Below, in pieces: positions 9,656-17,120 of a DNA stretch of 64,000 nt (position 1 is its first letter; each line of letters starts with the position of its first letter). Both the position numbers and the translations under genes were made by a program. Source of the DNA: an uncultured Aquimarina sp. GTDB taxonomy: Bacteria > Bacteroidota > Bacteroidia > Flavobacteriales > Flavobacteriaceae. The DNA is taken from positions 1 to 64,000 of the forward strand of contig CANMLU010000002.1 of assembly GCA_947498815.1 (NCBI GenBank). Reading direction: 5' to 3'. The notes beneath the pieces are model-generated. The model did not search any database and was not told the DNA's origin. It saw only the letters and a program-made list of their open reading frames with translations.

Positions 9656-10105
9656 ATGAAAAAATCCTTTGTATATGTTGGACACTCTAATTGGGGTAAA
9701 TCTTTTGCTTTAAAACAGTTGACGCAAGGTAGTAGTCGAATTAAAATAGCAACTATTAAGAATCAATTGGTTTGGGTTAGGAAAATGTCTAATGATGATC
9801 AACCTGAAGGATTATTAGAATTTGTAAAATCAATTTCAAAAAATTGGTATACTAATTTTATATTGGCTTATTGTCCAAATCATGAATCAGATGAATTAGC
9901 AATGGCAATACTAAAAGTGTTACAAGATAGTTGTGAATTGTATTTTTTTATTCAAGAATCTAAGTATGATAATGCGGACGCTAAAATCAAACAGCAAGAA
10001 ATGAATTATTTAAAAAAAATAGGAACTGTCAAAATAATTAAGGGAAAACAGGAAGATAAAGATAGAGCTAAACGGTTTTTATCTTTTATAGAACAACATA
10101 TTTAA
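9656..10105 (+). CDS. Small P-loop protein, function unknown
   Basis: The 149-residue product begins with a strand and a Walker A-like loop, GHSNWGKS (residues 9-16, GxxxxGKS), followed by a helix. No convincing Walker B aspartate is visible, although strands such as FILAYCP and CELYFFIQE could form the core of a nucleoside-phosphate-binding fold. It is a minimal P-loop NTPase or kinase-like protein, shorter than ordinary kinases. It precedes a nuclease-like gene by 10 bases and probably shares its transcript. The 132-base gap after the restriction operon suggests a separate unit. Confidence 0.65.
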   Translation: MKKSFVYVGHSNWGKSFALKQLTQGSSRIKIATIKNQLVWVRKMSNDDQPEGLLEFVKSISKNWYTNFILAYCPNHESDELAMAILKVLQDSCELYFFIQESKYDNADAKIKQQEMNYLKKIGTVKIIKGKQEDKDRAKRFLSFIEQHI

Positions 10106-10115
10106 AAACATTGAA

Positions 10116-11126
10116 ATGGTCATATTACACAAACAAAAGTTATTTAATGAATTTACTTATAGTAAAGAAGAACATTTCGAAAAAGATATTGTAAAACACG
10201 CATCGTTTTTATTTGGTAATAAAACAGTTTACATAGATGCTAAGAAAAAAATAGGTGCACGTGCTATTGGTAATACCATTCCCGATGGATATCTGTTTGA
10301 TTTTAGAGATAAGAAAAATCCAGAGTTTTATATTGTAGAAGTAGAACTATCAAAACACGATTTTTATAGACATATCTTTCCTCAAATCACGAAGTTTTTT
10401 GGGTTCTTTAAAAATACGAAGAGTCAGGCAGATTTTATTGAAAAGATTCATACTCAGATCAGTGAAGATAAAGAATTGATTGAGCAATTTCGCAAACATA
10501 TTGGAGACAAAGAGCTTTTTAAATTCTGTAAAGATACTATAGAAAATAGCCATAATGTATTATTAGTTATTGATAGATTAAAAAAAGAATTACCCGACAT
10601 AATTGATATTTATACAGATACTTGGGGCAAAATGCTCAAAGTAATGGAAATAAAAAAATGCAAGTTTAAAGATGAGGAATTATTCATCGTAGAACCTGAG
10701 TTTGCAGATTTGGAAGATTCTACTATTCAGACTTTTGATTCTGATGAAGAAGCAATTATTACCGAAGAATTTCATACGGAATATGTAGAAGAAAAAACGA
10801 AATTACTGTATCAACAATTAAAGTCTAAATTGCTTCAAGAATTACCAAACTTAATTTTTAATCCTAAAAAATATTATGTTGGGGTAAGAGATAGTAAAAA
10901 CATATCATTTATTAAATTTCGCAAGAAGAAACTAAGTATTGTTGTATTACAACCCTATGATAAAGTTGCTGAGACAATTAATAAATCAAAAGTACGTAGG
11001 CTTTCGAATAGTGTTCAACGATATTGGAATATAAAAGAAAATTGTGAAATACAGTTAGAAAATGATTCTATTCTAGAATCGGTTGTTTCCTTCATTGTGG
11101 ATTCTGCGAATGGTGAGAGCGAATAA
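10116..11126 (+). CDS. PD-(D/E)XK nuclease-like protein with DUF5655-like C-terminus
   Basis: The N-terminal 130 residues read like a restriction-endonuclease fold: a leading helix with EEHFEKDIVKH, then IPDGYLFDF and FYIVEVELSKHD. These place an Asp and an ExE pair where PD-(D/E)XK enzymes hold metal ligands; the usual Lys is replaced. The last 100 residues (KYYVGVRDSKNISFIKFRKK, then a QPYD strand and a VQRYW helix) resemble the DUF5655 domain, which often accompanies such nucleases. The family match is from pattern memory, not a search. It sits between the P-loop gene and a membrane protein gene and probably forms an accessory defence or repair unit with them. Confidence 0.6.
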   Translation: MVILHKQKLFNEFTYSKEEHFEKDIVKHASFLFGNKTVYIDAKKKIGARAIGNTIPDGYLFDFRDKKNPEFYIVEVELSKHDFYRHIFPQITKFFGFFKNTKSQADFIEKIHTQISEDKELIEQFRKHIGDKELFKFCKDTIENSHNVLLVIDRLKKELPDIIDIYTDTWGKMLKVMEIKKCKFKDEELFIVEPEFADLEDSTIQTFDSDEEAIITEEFHTEYVEEKTKLLYQQLKSKLLQELPNLIFNPKKYYVGVRDSKNISFIKFRKKKLSIVVLQPYDKVAETINKSKVRRLSNSVQRYWNIKENCEIQLENDSILESVVSFIVDSANGESE

Positions 11127-11129
11127 ACA

Positions 11130-11660
11130 ATGATTAAGCAAGTTAATATGTCTTCCAACCAAACCCTTACCATTCTTATCATCGTTGGAGTTTTAATGAC
11201 TCTTACAGGTCTCTTTTTATCAACTTTTACTTCGGTATCAGATAGTGAGTTTTTAATCAATATAAGTTTGTGGTTGATTGAAATACCTGGTATGTTCTTA
11301 TTGCTGCTTAATGGTACTTTTTTAAAAACCATTTATTCGCGTATTGCCATGGGATTGGTGGCGTTTGTTCTAATAGGTGCCGCTTTTAAGATTATGCATT
11401 GGCCTTTTAATAGTATTTTGATAGGAGTAGGATGTATTGGTATTGTAATAGTATATGGTATAAGTTTTCTCAAAAAACCAATCAAAAAACGATTAGACTA
11501 TTTAAAGTTAGCCTGGGTTATGGTACGATATTTAGGTGCTTTACTAGCTGTATACCATATTATAGGTAATGAGTATCATATTTTGACTACTGCCTTGATG
11601 ATCTTAGCACTCATGGATTATATATTACCAAAGATTAAAAATAAAACCTTGTTTGAGTGA
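11130..11660 (+). CDS. Small integral membrane protein with a GldL-like motif
   Basis: The 176-residue protein has about five or six hydrophobic spans. It carries AAFKIMHWPF around residues 87-96, a motif shared with GldL-type and other small Bacteroidota membrane proteins. It begins 3 bases after the nuclease-like gene, so the two are likely co-transcribed. A start at 11148 (MSSNQTLTI) is an equally good alternative. It is too short and out of context for gliding-motility GldL itself. Function unknown. Confidence 0.6.
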   Translation: MIKQVNMSSNQTLTILIIVGVLMTLTGLFLSTFTSVSDSEFLINISLWLIEIPGMFLLLLNGTFLKTIYSRIAMGLVAFVLIGAAFKIMHWPFNSILIGVGCIGIVIVYGISFLKKPIKKRLDYLKLAWVMVRYLGALLAVYHIIGNEYHILTTALMILALMDYILPKIKNKTLFE

Positions 11661-11689
11661 TTTCCTCTAATTAGAATCCGAACTTCGAC

Positions 11690-11790
11690 TGAGTGGTTCC
11701 TGAGTTAACCGAAGGGCTCAGTCCTCGAACGAGAATCTGAACCCCAAGGACCCTGAGCGTAGTCGAAGGGTCGAAGGGTCCTGAGGGTGA
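11690..11790. repeat. Dispersed GAAGGGT/CTGAG-type intergenic repeat
   Basis: This stretch is built from short recurring words: TTCGACT, GGCTCAGTCCTCG, and CCCTGAGCGTAGTCGAAGGGT at about 11757-11777. Related copies lie at 13440-13560 and 14164-14265. The words are partly self-complementary. No open frame of note is present between 11661 and 11954 apart from this repeat. Confidence 0.6.
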
Positions 11791-11954
11791 GTATTCCCCC
11801 AAACCAGCACACAAAAAGTGGGGAAATAACACCCCAAGTGTGTAAAACTTCTACACTTTTATTTTTACGTAATTTCTTAAATCCTTGTTATTCAGTAGTG
11901 TTAAAAAAATGGTACTACTATTGGTAGTTCTGAGAAGGAAATAAGAAAATACTT

Positions 11955-13439
11955 ATGAAGGGATTACAATCTACGAAGGCTACTACGGCATCAATATCTA
12001 TGGATAACTTTTTTGGTCGTATTCAAAAATCGATAGCAAACGCATCATCATCTTTTATTTTAATAGGAACATTTGTACTACTGTTTGGTGCGGCATCGAT
12101 GTTCTATTTCTTACAACCGTATTTCCAAGAAATCCATCTCGAAAGAATGAATACCACCTGGGGCATCACCTTGATGATCACCGGGTTTTCGCTATTGATC
12201 ATTAAGATTAGTTTTATCATATACATCCTGGTGTTATACCTACGTTATAAAACGATTACTCCTGTATCCAATGAGCAATTACCTTTATGCACCGTGATTG
12301 TACCTGCATACAACGAAGGAGAATTGGTGTATAAAACTCTACATAGCCTGGCAGAAAGCGATTACCCTCAAGAAAAGCTACAGATTATCTCGATCGATGA
12401 TGGTAGCCAGGACGATACCTGGCAATGGATGAAAAAGGCCAAAGACGAATTGGGTGATCGTGTTGCGATATATCAACAACCCGAAAACAAAGGGAAAAGA
12501 CATGCTTTATACCGTGGGTTTAACCTAGCCACCGGGGATGTGTTTATTACCGTGGATAGTGACTCGATTGTAAAGAAAGATACCTTACGTATCATGGCAA
12601 GTCCGTTTGTGGTCAATAAGGATTGCGGAGCCGTAGCAGGAAATGTTCGCGTTTTAAACAGAGATAAAGCATTGATCCCACGTATGCTTAATGTGAGTTT
12701 TGCTTTTAGTTTTGAATTTATACGTTCTGCACAAAGTACCTTGGGTTCTGTATTATGTACACCAGGAGCTTTATCGGCTTATCGCAAAGAGGCTGTTTTT
12801 AATTGCCTTGAAGCCTGGATTACTCAGACATTTATGGGTGAAGTCTCAAAAATAGGTGAGGACCGCGCCATGACCAATATGATTTTAAAGCAGGGATATA
12901 AAGTATTGTTCCAGCGTAAAGCCTATGTATATACCAATATCCCCGAGCGTTATAAAAACTTGTATAAGATGTTTATCCGTTGGGAAAGAAGTAATATCCG
13001 CGAGAACATTGCGATGAGTAAGTTTGCCTTCAGTAATTTTAGAGCAGGAGCAAAAAGCGGTACCAGAGTATTGCTATTAAACCAATGGTTAAAAATGACC
13101 ATGGCGTATCCGGCAGTATTGCTGATGGTATTTTTTATCTTTACCTATCCTGTATTATTCTTTAGTGCTACACTGGTAAGCATATTGATTTTCTCAAGCA
13201 TACAAGCCTTGTTTTATGCCAAAAAACACAGCGTGTCTGAATCCCTTTGGGCGTATCCGTACAGTATCTTTTATGCTTTTACTTTGTTTTGGATCACTCC
13301 GTATGCTATTGCAACGGCAGGTAGAAGTGGGTGGCTAACTCGTGACTTAACCAAAAAGGAGCTTGAAGAGCAGAAGGTTGTCGCAGTTTCATCAAACCCA
13401 CCTCATTTTATGCCCGAGCTTTTGGAGCCTATTCCTTAG
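11955..13439 (+). CDS. Family 2 glycosyltransferase, processive polysaccharide synthase type
   Basis: This inner-membrane GT2 enzyme resembles hyaluronan, chitin and poly-N-acetylglucosamine synthases. Two N-terminal spans (about 34-52 and 70-97) precede the cytoplasmic catalytic domain, with VPAYNEGE (116-123), DDGSQDD (148-154), DSDS (201-204), the GEDRAMTN acceptor motif and the RWERS product-binding motif. Further spans follow in the C-terminal third. It probably makes an exported beta-linked polysaccharide; the sugar cannot be told from sequence. It stands alone without obvious partner genes, and its end abuts a dispersed repeat at 13440. Confidence 0.85.
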   Translation: MKGLQSTKATTASISMDNFFGRIQKSIANASSSFILIGTFVLLFGAASMFYFLQPYFQEIHLERMNTTWGITLMITGFSLLIIKISFIIYILVLYLRYKTITPVSNEQLPLCTVIVPAYNEGELVYKTLHSLAESDYPQEKLQIISIDDGSQDDTWQWMKKAKDELGDRVAIYQQPENKGKRHALYRGFNLATGDVFITVDSDSIVKKDTLRIMASPFVVNKDCGAVAGNVRVLNRDKALIPRMLNVSFAFSFEFIRSAQSTLGSVLCTPGALSAYRKEAVFNCLEAWITQTFMGEVSKIGEDRAMTNMILKQGYKVLFQRKAYVYTNIPERYKNLYKMFIRWERSNIRENIAMSKFAFSNFRAGAKSGTRVLLLNQWLKMTMAYPAVLLMVFFIFTYPVLFFSATLVSILIFSSIQALFYAKKHSVSESLWAYPYSIFYAFTLFWITPYAIATAGRSGWLTRDLTKKELEEQKVVAVSSNPPHFMPELLEPIP

Positions 13440-13560
13440 ACGAAGGGTGAGGCCCTCGAACCCTGAGTATCGGACTTCGACTCCGTGGTTCCTGAGTTTG
13501 CTGAAGGACTCAGTCCTCGTATTGATTCCGAACCCTGAGCGTAGCCGAAGGGTGAGATTA
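13440..13560. repeat. Dispersed GAAGGGT/CTGAG-type intergenic repeat, second copy
   Basis: It contains CGAAGGGTGAGGCCCTCGAA, GACTTCGACTCCG, GGACTCAGTCCTCG and CCCTGAGCGTAGCCGAAGGGT. These words are shared with 11690-11790 and 14164-14265. The frame open through 13363-13593 crosses this repeat and is regarded as non-coding. Confidence 0.6.
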
Positions 13561-13610
13561 ACCTTCTACATCAAAAAAATAATCGTATGTTAGACCTTTA
13601 AGACTTGCAT

Positions 13611-13781
13611 ATGGCAAAGAAAGGTAAAGAAAAGAATACCCAGAACAAGGCAAAACATGCCAAGTTGATGCAGCGCAAAAAGAATAAACTCCGCAAGGAA
13701 AAAGAAGCCAGGGCCGCACGTTTAAAAGCATTAGTGCAAAAAATGCATCAACAAAACGATACCCAAGATTCTCATGAATAA
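13611..13781 (+). CDS. Small highly basic protein, 56 residues
   Basis: The frame starts ATGGCAAAGAAAGG and encodes a 56-residue lysine- and arginine-rich helical peptide, beginning MAKKGKEKNT and ending NDTQDSHE. The predicted product is one long charged helix, rich in Ala, Lys, Arg and Gln. Its stop overlaps the ATG of the YchJ-like gene by 8 bases, which argues that it is real and translationally coupled. It may bind RNA or DNA; the function is unknown. Confidence 0.6.
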   Translation: MAKKGKEKNTQNKAKHAKLMQRKKNKLRKEKEARAARLKALVQKMHQQNDTQDSHE

Positions 13782-14163
13782 TTGTTATTGTGGCAGGCCA
13801 GCATCCTATGCTTTATGTTGCGGGAAAATCCATGAGGATATTACTACAGCGATTACCGCCGAAGACTTAATGCGGTCACGCTATAGTGCATTTGCAATGG
13901 CCAATGGCGATTATCTCATGAAAAGTCATCATGCTAGCACCAGGCCTTCGCCGAAAGAGAAGAAATCTTTAGTACGCTGGGCAACATCTGTGAATTGGAT
14001 ACAACTTGAGGTGTTACAAACCTCAAAAGGTACACGAAAAGATACCGAAGGTACGGTGGAGTTTAAGGCATTTTACTACGAAGATGGACGGATGCAAATG
14101 ATCCACGAACATTCTAGATTTGCCAAGGAGCAAGGGTATTGGGTGTATGTAGGAGTGGTGTGA
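13774..14163 (+). CDS. YchJ family protein (UPF0225) with an N-terminal SEC-C-like zinc motif
   Basis: The N-terminus MNNCYCGRPASYALCCG has the cysteine arrangement of a SEC-C-type zinc motif. The following TAEDLMRSRYSAFAMANGDY and the C-terminal strand set match the YchJ family, which has an NTF2-like fold. At 129 residues it is typical or slightly short, and it lacks the second C-terminal SEC-C found in some members. The biochemical role of YchJ is unknown. It overlaps the small basic gene upstream and is followed by a dispersed repeat. Confidence 0.85.
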   Translation: MNNCYCGRPASYALCCGKIHEDITTAITAEDLMRSRYSAFAMANGDYLMKSHHASTRPSPKEKKSLVRWATSVNWIQLEVLQTSKGTRKDTEGTVEFKAFYYEDGRMQMIHEHSRFAKEQGYWVYVGVV

Positions 14164-14265
14164 AGTGGACTTCGACTCCGCTCAGTCCTCGTTTGAATCC
14201 CGAAGGGTGATACATCAGTCCTCGTGTGGATCTGAAGGGTGAGGCCCTCGAACCCTGAACTACCT
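14164..14265. repeat. Dispersed GAAGGGT/CTGAG-type intergenic repeat, third copy
   Basis: It contains GGACTTCGACTCCGCTCAGT, GAAGGGTGA and GAAGGGTGAGGCCCTCGAAC, related to 11690-11790 and 13440-13560. It is shorter and more degraded than the other two copies. Confidence 0.55.
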
Positions 14266-14288
14266 CCAAATGATAACTAAATAGGTAA

Positions 14289-14320
14289 TTTGTTAAACTG
14301 TGTTAATTATTATACTTTCG
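14289..14320 (+). promoter_or_regulatory. Flavobacterial-type promoter for the lipoprotein gene
   Basis: TTTG (14289-14292) is followed after 20 bases by TACTTTCG (14313-14320), one mismatch from the TAnnTTTG -7 box used by the primary sigma factor in Bacteroidota. It lies 32 bases before the ATG at 14352. Confidence 0.5.
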
Positions 14321-14351
14321 CAACCGTTTTAAACCCAAAATAAAACCTTGC

Positions 14352-16262
14352 ATGAAAAAAATTATCTATTCCTGCCTTTTCTTGGCATTAGCATTATTCA
14401 CCTTTAATTCTTGTTCTAGCGATAGCGATGAAGTCGTTCGAGAAACTCCCAAGAGTAGTGACAAAGACATTTTTTCTTTTACATTTATATGGGATGGTGT
14501 AGAGCTTCCTGTAAACTTTGATGATACTAGTTTATCCATAGTTTTTCCGGCTCTAAGTGATGTTACAAAACTTGTTCCTACTATTGATGTTTCGGATAAG
14601 GCTACAATTGAACCAAAATCTGGTGTTGCTCAGGATTTTACTAATCCTGTAACCTATACAGTGACTGCAGAGGATGGTAGTAAAAAAGAATATGTGGTTA
14701 CGGTATCCCTTTTGGATCCAGGTACAGATACGCGAATATTTGTTTTTGGATTTAAAAATCTTGCCGAAGGGCAAGCATCATACAGAACCTATGATCGTGA
14801 TTCTACAGATATTGACTCATTGGTATATAGTGTTCCTTATTTATCTCCAATTAAAGAGTTGATATCCGATATTTATATTGACGATTATGCTACAATAGTT
14901 CCTGCTTCTGGAGAGACTTTGGATTATACCGAGCCTGTAAAATATACGGTTACAGCCCAAAATGGAGATACTCAAGAATACTTGATATTTATTGAGAATG
15001 ACCTTGATGATGTAAAGGTTCAAGGGTTTACTATAGATTCTTTCAGAGATAAAAAACCAGGAGACATTATAAGCTTTAATGTAAATGAAATAAATCCAAT
15101 ACTAGATAGTATAAAGGTGAGCTTGGTGGATCGTTTAACTCAGACCAAGATAGCATTAGAAGTGCAGGATGCCATAGAAATAGATTCTTGGACAAATACC
15201 ATTACAGCCAAACTACCTGATACCTATGCCAACAATGGCTATCAGCTCGAAGTTTCTATAGAGCATGATAATACCGATATGAGTGATGGGTTTAGATTAG
15301 ATAAAGGAACCCCAAATTTTGTGCGGGTGAATCCATATTTTAATAATAGTGAGTATCTTACTCAGAAGACGTTGATTTCACCAAATGGAAATTTCAATGC
15401 AAAAATGTATCTCGAAACTGCTCGATTTGATGATTATAAGTTTTACCTAAAACAAAACGGTGCTGAATATTCTTTAACCGCAACGGGTATGGATGACTAT
15501 TTTGGTGAAGTATTTTTTTCAATGCCATCTAATTTGGAGTTTCAAGGAGGAACAACAGGTACCGATTATGAAATTGTTATCGAAATCGATGGTGTCAAAA
15601 ATAGTTTTCCATTACTAAATGATCTAAATGAAGCTGTTGAAGTAATTGCGGCTGCAAACCCCTATGTCTCAAGCTTTGATAAGGTAAATTATATAAAAGG
15701 AGAAACGATCACAGTTTTTGGTGGAGACCTGTATTATGATACAGAGTTTAGCGGAGATTTAACTCCTACATTGGTTAGTAAATTGACTTTGGAACATCCT
15801 TTCAATTCTGCCTTAAATCGCACCTTGGAGGCCACAAGTGATTCAAGTAATGAAATAACATTCACTATTCCAACTGATATACAAAGTAGTGCATACAGAC
15901 TATCTTTTGAAAATAATGTAATAAGCTATTATCATGAGACTTATATTGATATTAATGTGAAGCAACCGGCTTCAGAACATCCTACATTGGATATTACAGA
16001 GGCCGTGCTATATAATAATTCAACAGAGCTTTTATATAAGCAAGTTAGACTTAGTTTTAATGGAAATGTAGATACTGTGAACATAGAAAACTTCTTATTG
16101 GATATCGATAATTTAGAAGTGGGTAGTTATTTTGTGAATCCTACTTCGGTTTTAACGGGCCAGTTGTCTGATACGAATATAGGTAGAATACTAGATTATA
16201 AAGATGGTTCGATTACCATCGATGGTTATAAAATACCTTTTACCCTAGAAATAAGAAATTAG
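14352..16262 (+). CDS. Surface lipoprotein with tandem DUF5018-like and Ig/TIG-like domains
   Basis: The N-terminus is a lipoprotein signal with the lipidated Cys at residue 21 (FTFNSC, followed by Ser and Asp), so export to the outer membrane is likely. Two related modules follow, about 37-120 and 125-214. Each ends in a pattern like PVTYTVTAEDGSKKEYVVTV, which is the DUF5018-like (cadherin-like) signature. The remaining 400 residues are beta-rich and contain IPT/TIG-like stretches such as PYVSSFDKVNYIKGETITVFG. No catalytic motif is seen. It probably binds glycans or proteins at the surface. It is transcribed alone and ends at a strong terminator shared with the opposing gene. Confidence 0.75.
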   Translation: MKKIIYSCLFLALALFTFNSCSSDSDEVVRETPKSSDKDIFSFTFIWDGVELPVNFDDTSLSIVFPALSDVTKLVPTIDVSDKATIEPKSGVAQDFTNPVTYTVTAEDGSKKEYVVTVSLLDPGTDTRIFVFGFKNLAEGQASYRTYDRDSTDIDSLVYSVPYLSPIKELISDIYIDDYATIVPASGETLDYTEPVKYTVTAQNGDTQEYLIFIENDLDDVKVQGFTIDSFRDKKPGDIISFNVNEINPILDSIKVSLVDRLTQTKIALEVQDAIEIDSWTNTITAKLPDTYANNGYQLEVSIEHDNTDMSDGFRLDKGTPNFVRVNPYFNNSEYLTQKTLISPNGNFNAKMYLETARFDDYKFYLKQNGAEYSLTATGMDDYFGEVFFSMPSNLEFQGGTTGTDYEIVIEIDGVKNSFPLLNDLNEAVEVIAAANPYVSSFDKVNYIKGETITVFGGDLYYDTEFSGDLTPTLVSKLTLEHPFNSALNRTLEATSDSSNEITFTIPTDIQSSAYRLSFENNVISYYHETYIDINVKQPASEHPTLDITEAVLYNNSTELLYKQVRLSFNGNVDTVNIENFLLDIDNLEVGSYFVNPTSVLTGQLSDTNIGRILDYKDGSITIDGYKIPFTLEIRN

Positions 16263-16283
16263 ATTAAAATAAGAACATCAATA

Positions 16284-16316
16284 AAAAAGGAGGACCTAAT
16301 CAGTCCTCCTTTTTTA
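16284..16316. terminator. Bidirectional intrinsic terminator
   Basis: AAAAAAGGAGGAC and GTCCTCCTTTTTT form a 12-13 bp stem around the loop CTAATCA. It has an A-run on one side and a T-run on the other, so it can stop the lipoprotein gene on the plus strand and the DUF4494 gene on the minus strand. Confidence 0.9.
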
Positions 16317-16335
16317 TATAGTATACTCAAAGGAT

Positions 16336-16920
16336 TTATTCCTCTTCATCAAACCCAACTGTAACAGGTGTTAGATCGGGGGTGATAGGGTTGAATACTT
16401 CTCGTGGTTCTTCAATTTCTTCTGGTTCAACAGGAACAGAATCTTTGATCGCATTAAACCGTTCCAGTTTTTCAACATCACCTTCTTCACCAGAAAAATA
16501 TGGGAACACATCCATAATAGGAGATTCGGCAATCGCAGGTACGGTATAGTCACCCATGGTACCATTCATCATTTGGTTAGTATTGTCAAACGCTTCTTTT
16601 ACATCGTTGGCTTGTACCAATAGATACATGTTTGACTTTCTTTCTTTTCCGCTTTCCTCATCATAAGCAATCAAAGAAACCTTGGATTTAAACCAACGAT
16701 CAGAATTTTCAAAGGGATGTATCTCTGCATAATTGGCTACTTTAATATTCGTGATCTTGAATTCTTCACTAATATAGGCCGACATTTCTTCGTTGATTCT
16801 GGATTCGGCTTCGGTATAGGATATTGCATCTACCAAATATGGCTCTGTGGTCACTTTTTGTGCTCCAGAGTCATCCATTTTTCTATATTTTACTTTACAT
16901 TCATACCAAGTTGCGCTCAT
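16336..16920 (-). CDS. DUF4494 domain-containing protein
   Basis: The 194-residue soluble protein opens TWYECKVKYRKMDDSG and has KVTTEPYLVDAISYTEAE and WFKSKVSLIAYDEESGKE. These are features I associate with DUF4494, a small family widespread in Bacteroidota and of unknown function. The C-terminal 60 residues are acidic and proline-rich and probably disordered. It is monocistronic and convergent with the lipoprotein gene, sharing its terminator. Confidence 0.8.
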   Translation of the reverse strand: MSATWYECKVKYRKMDDSGAQKVTTEPYLVDAISYTEAESRINEEMSAYISEEFKITNIKVANYAEIHPFENSDRWFKSKVSLIAYDEESGKERKSNMYLLVQANDVKEAFDNTNQMMNGTMGDYTVPAIAESPIMDVFPYFSGEEGDVEKLERFNAIKDSVPVEPEEIEEPREVFNPITPDLTPVTVGFDEEE

Positions 16921-17120
16921 ATCTTTTTTGTTTTTTTAGGCTGCCAAATATAACCGATGCAATAGGTTTATATTGCATTGACATTAAATAGATATTCACA
17001 ATTTTTGTGCGGATTTAGTAGAAGGTTTAGAACCAATATTTTACGTTTAAAAGAGTTTCAAAATGCTTTTTGGGTAGTGCATATTTACTTATTCTAGTAT
17101 TCATTTATAAGGACTATTTT

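Noticed and set aside
13363-13593. 76-codon open frame overlapping the glycosyltransferase end
   Set aside because: It shares bases with the glycosyltransferase gene and then crosses a dispersed repeat; no conserved sequence is visible.
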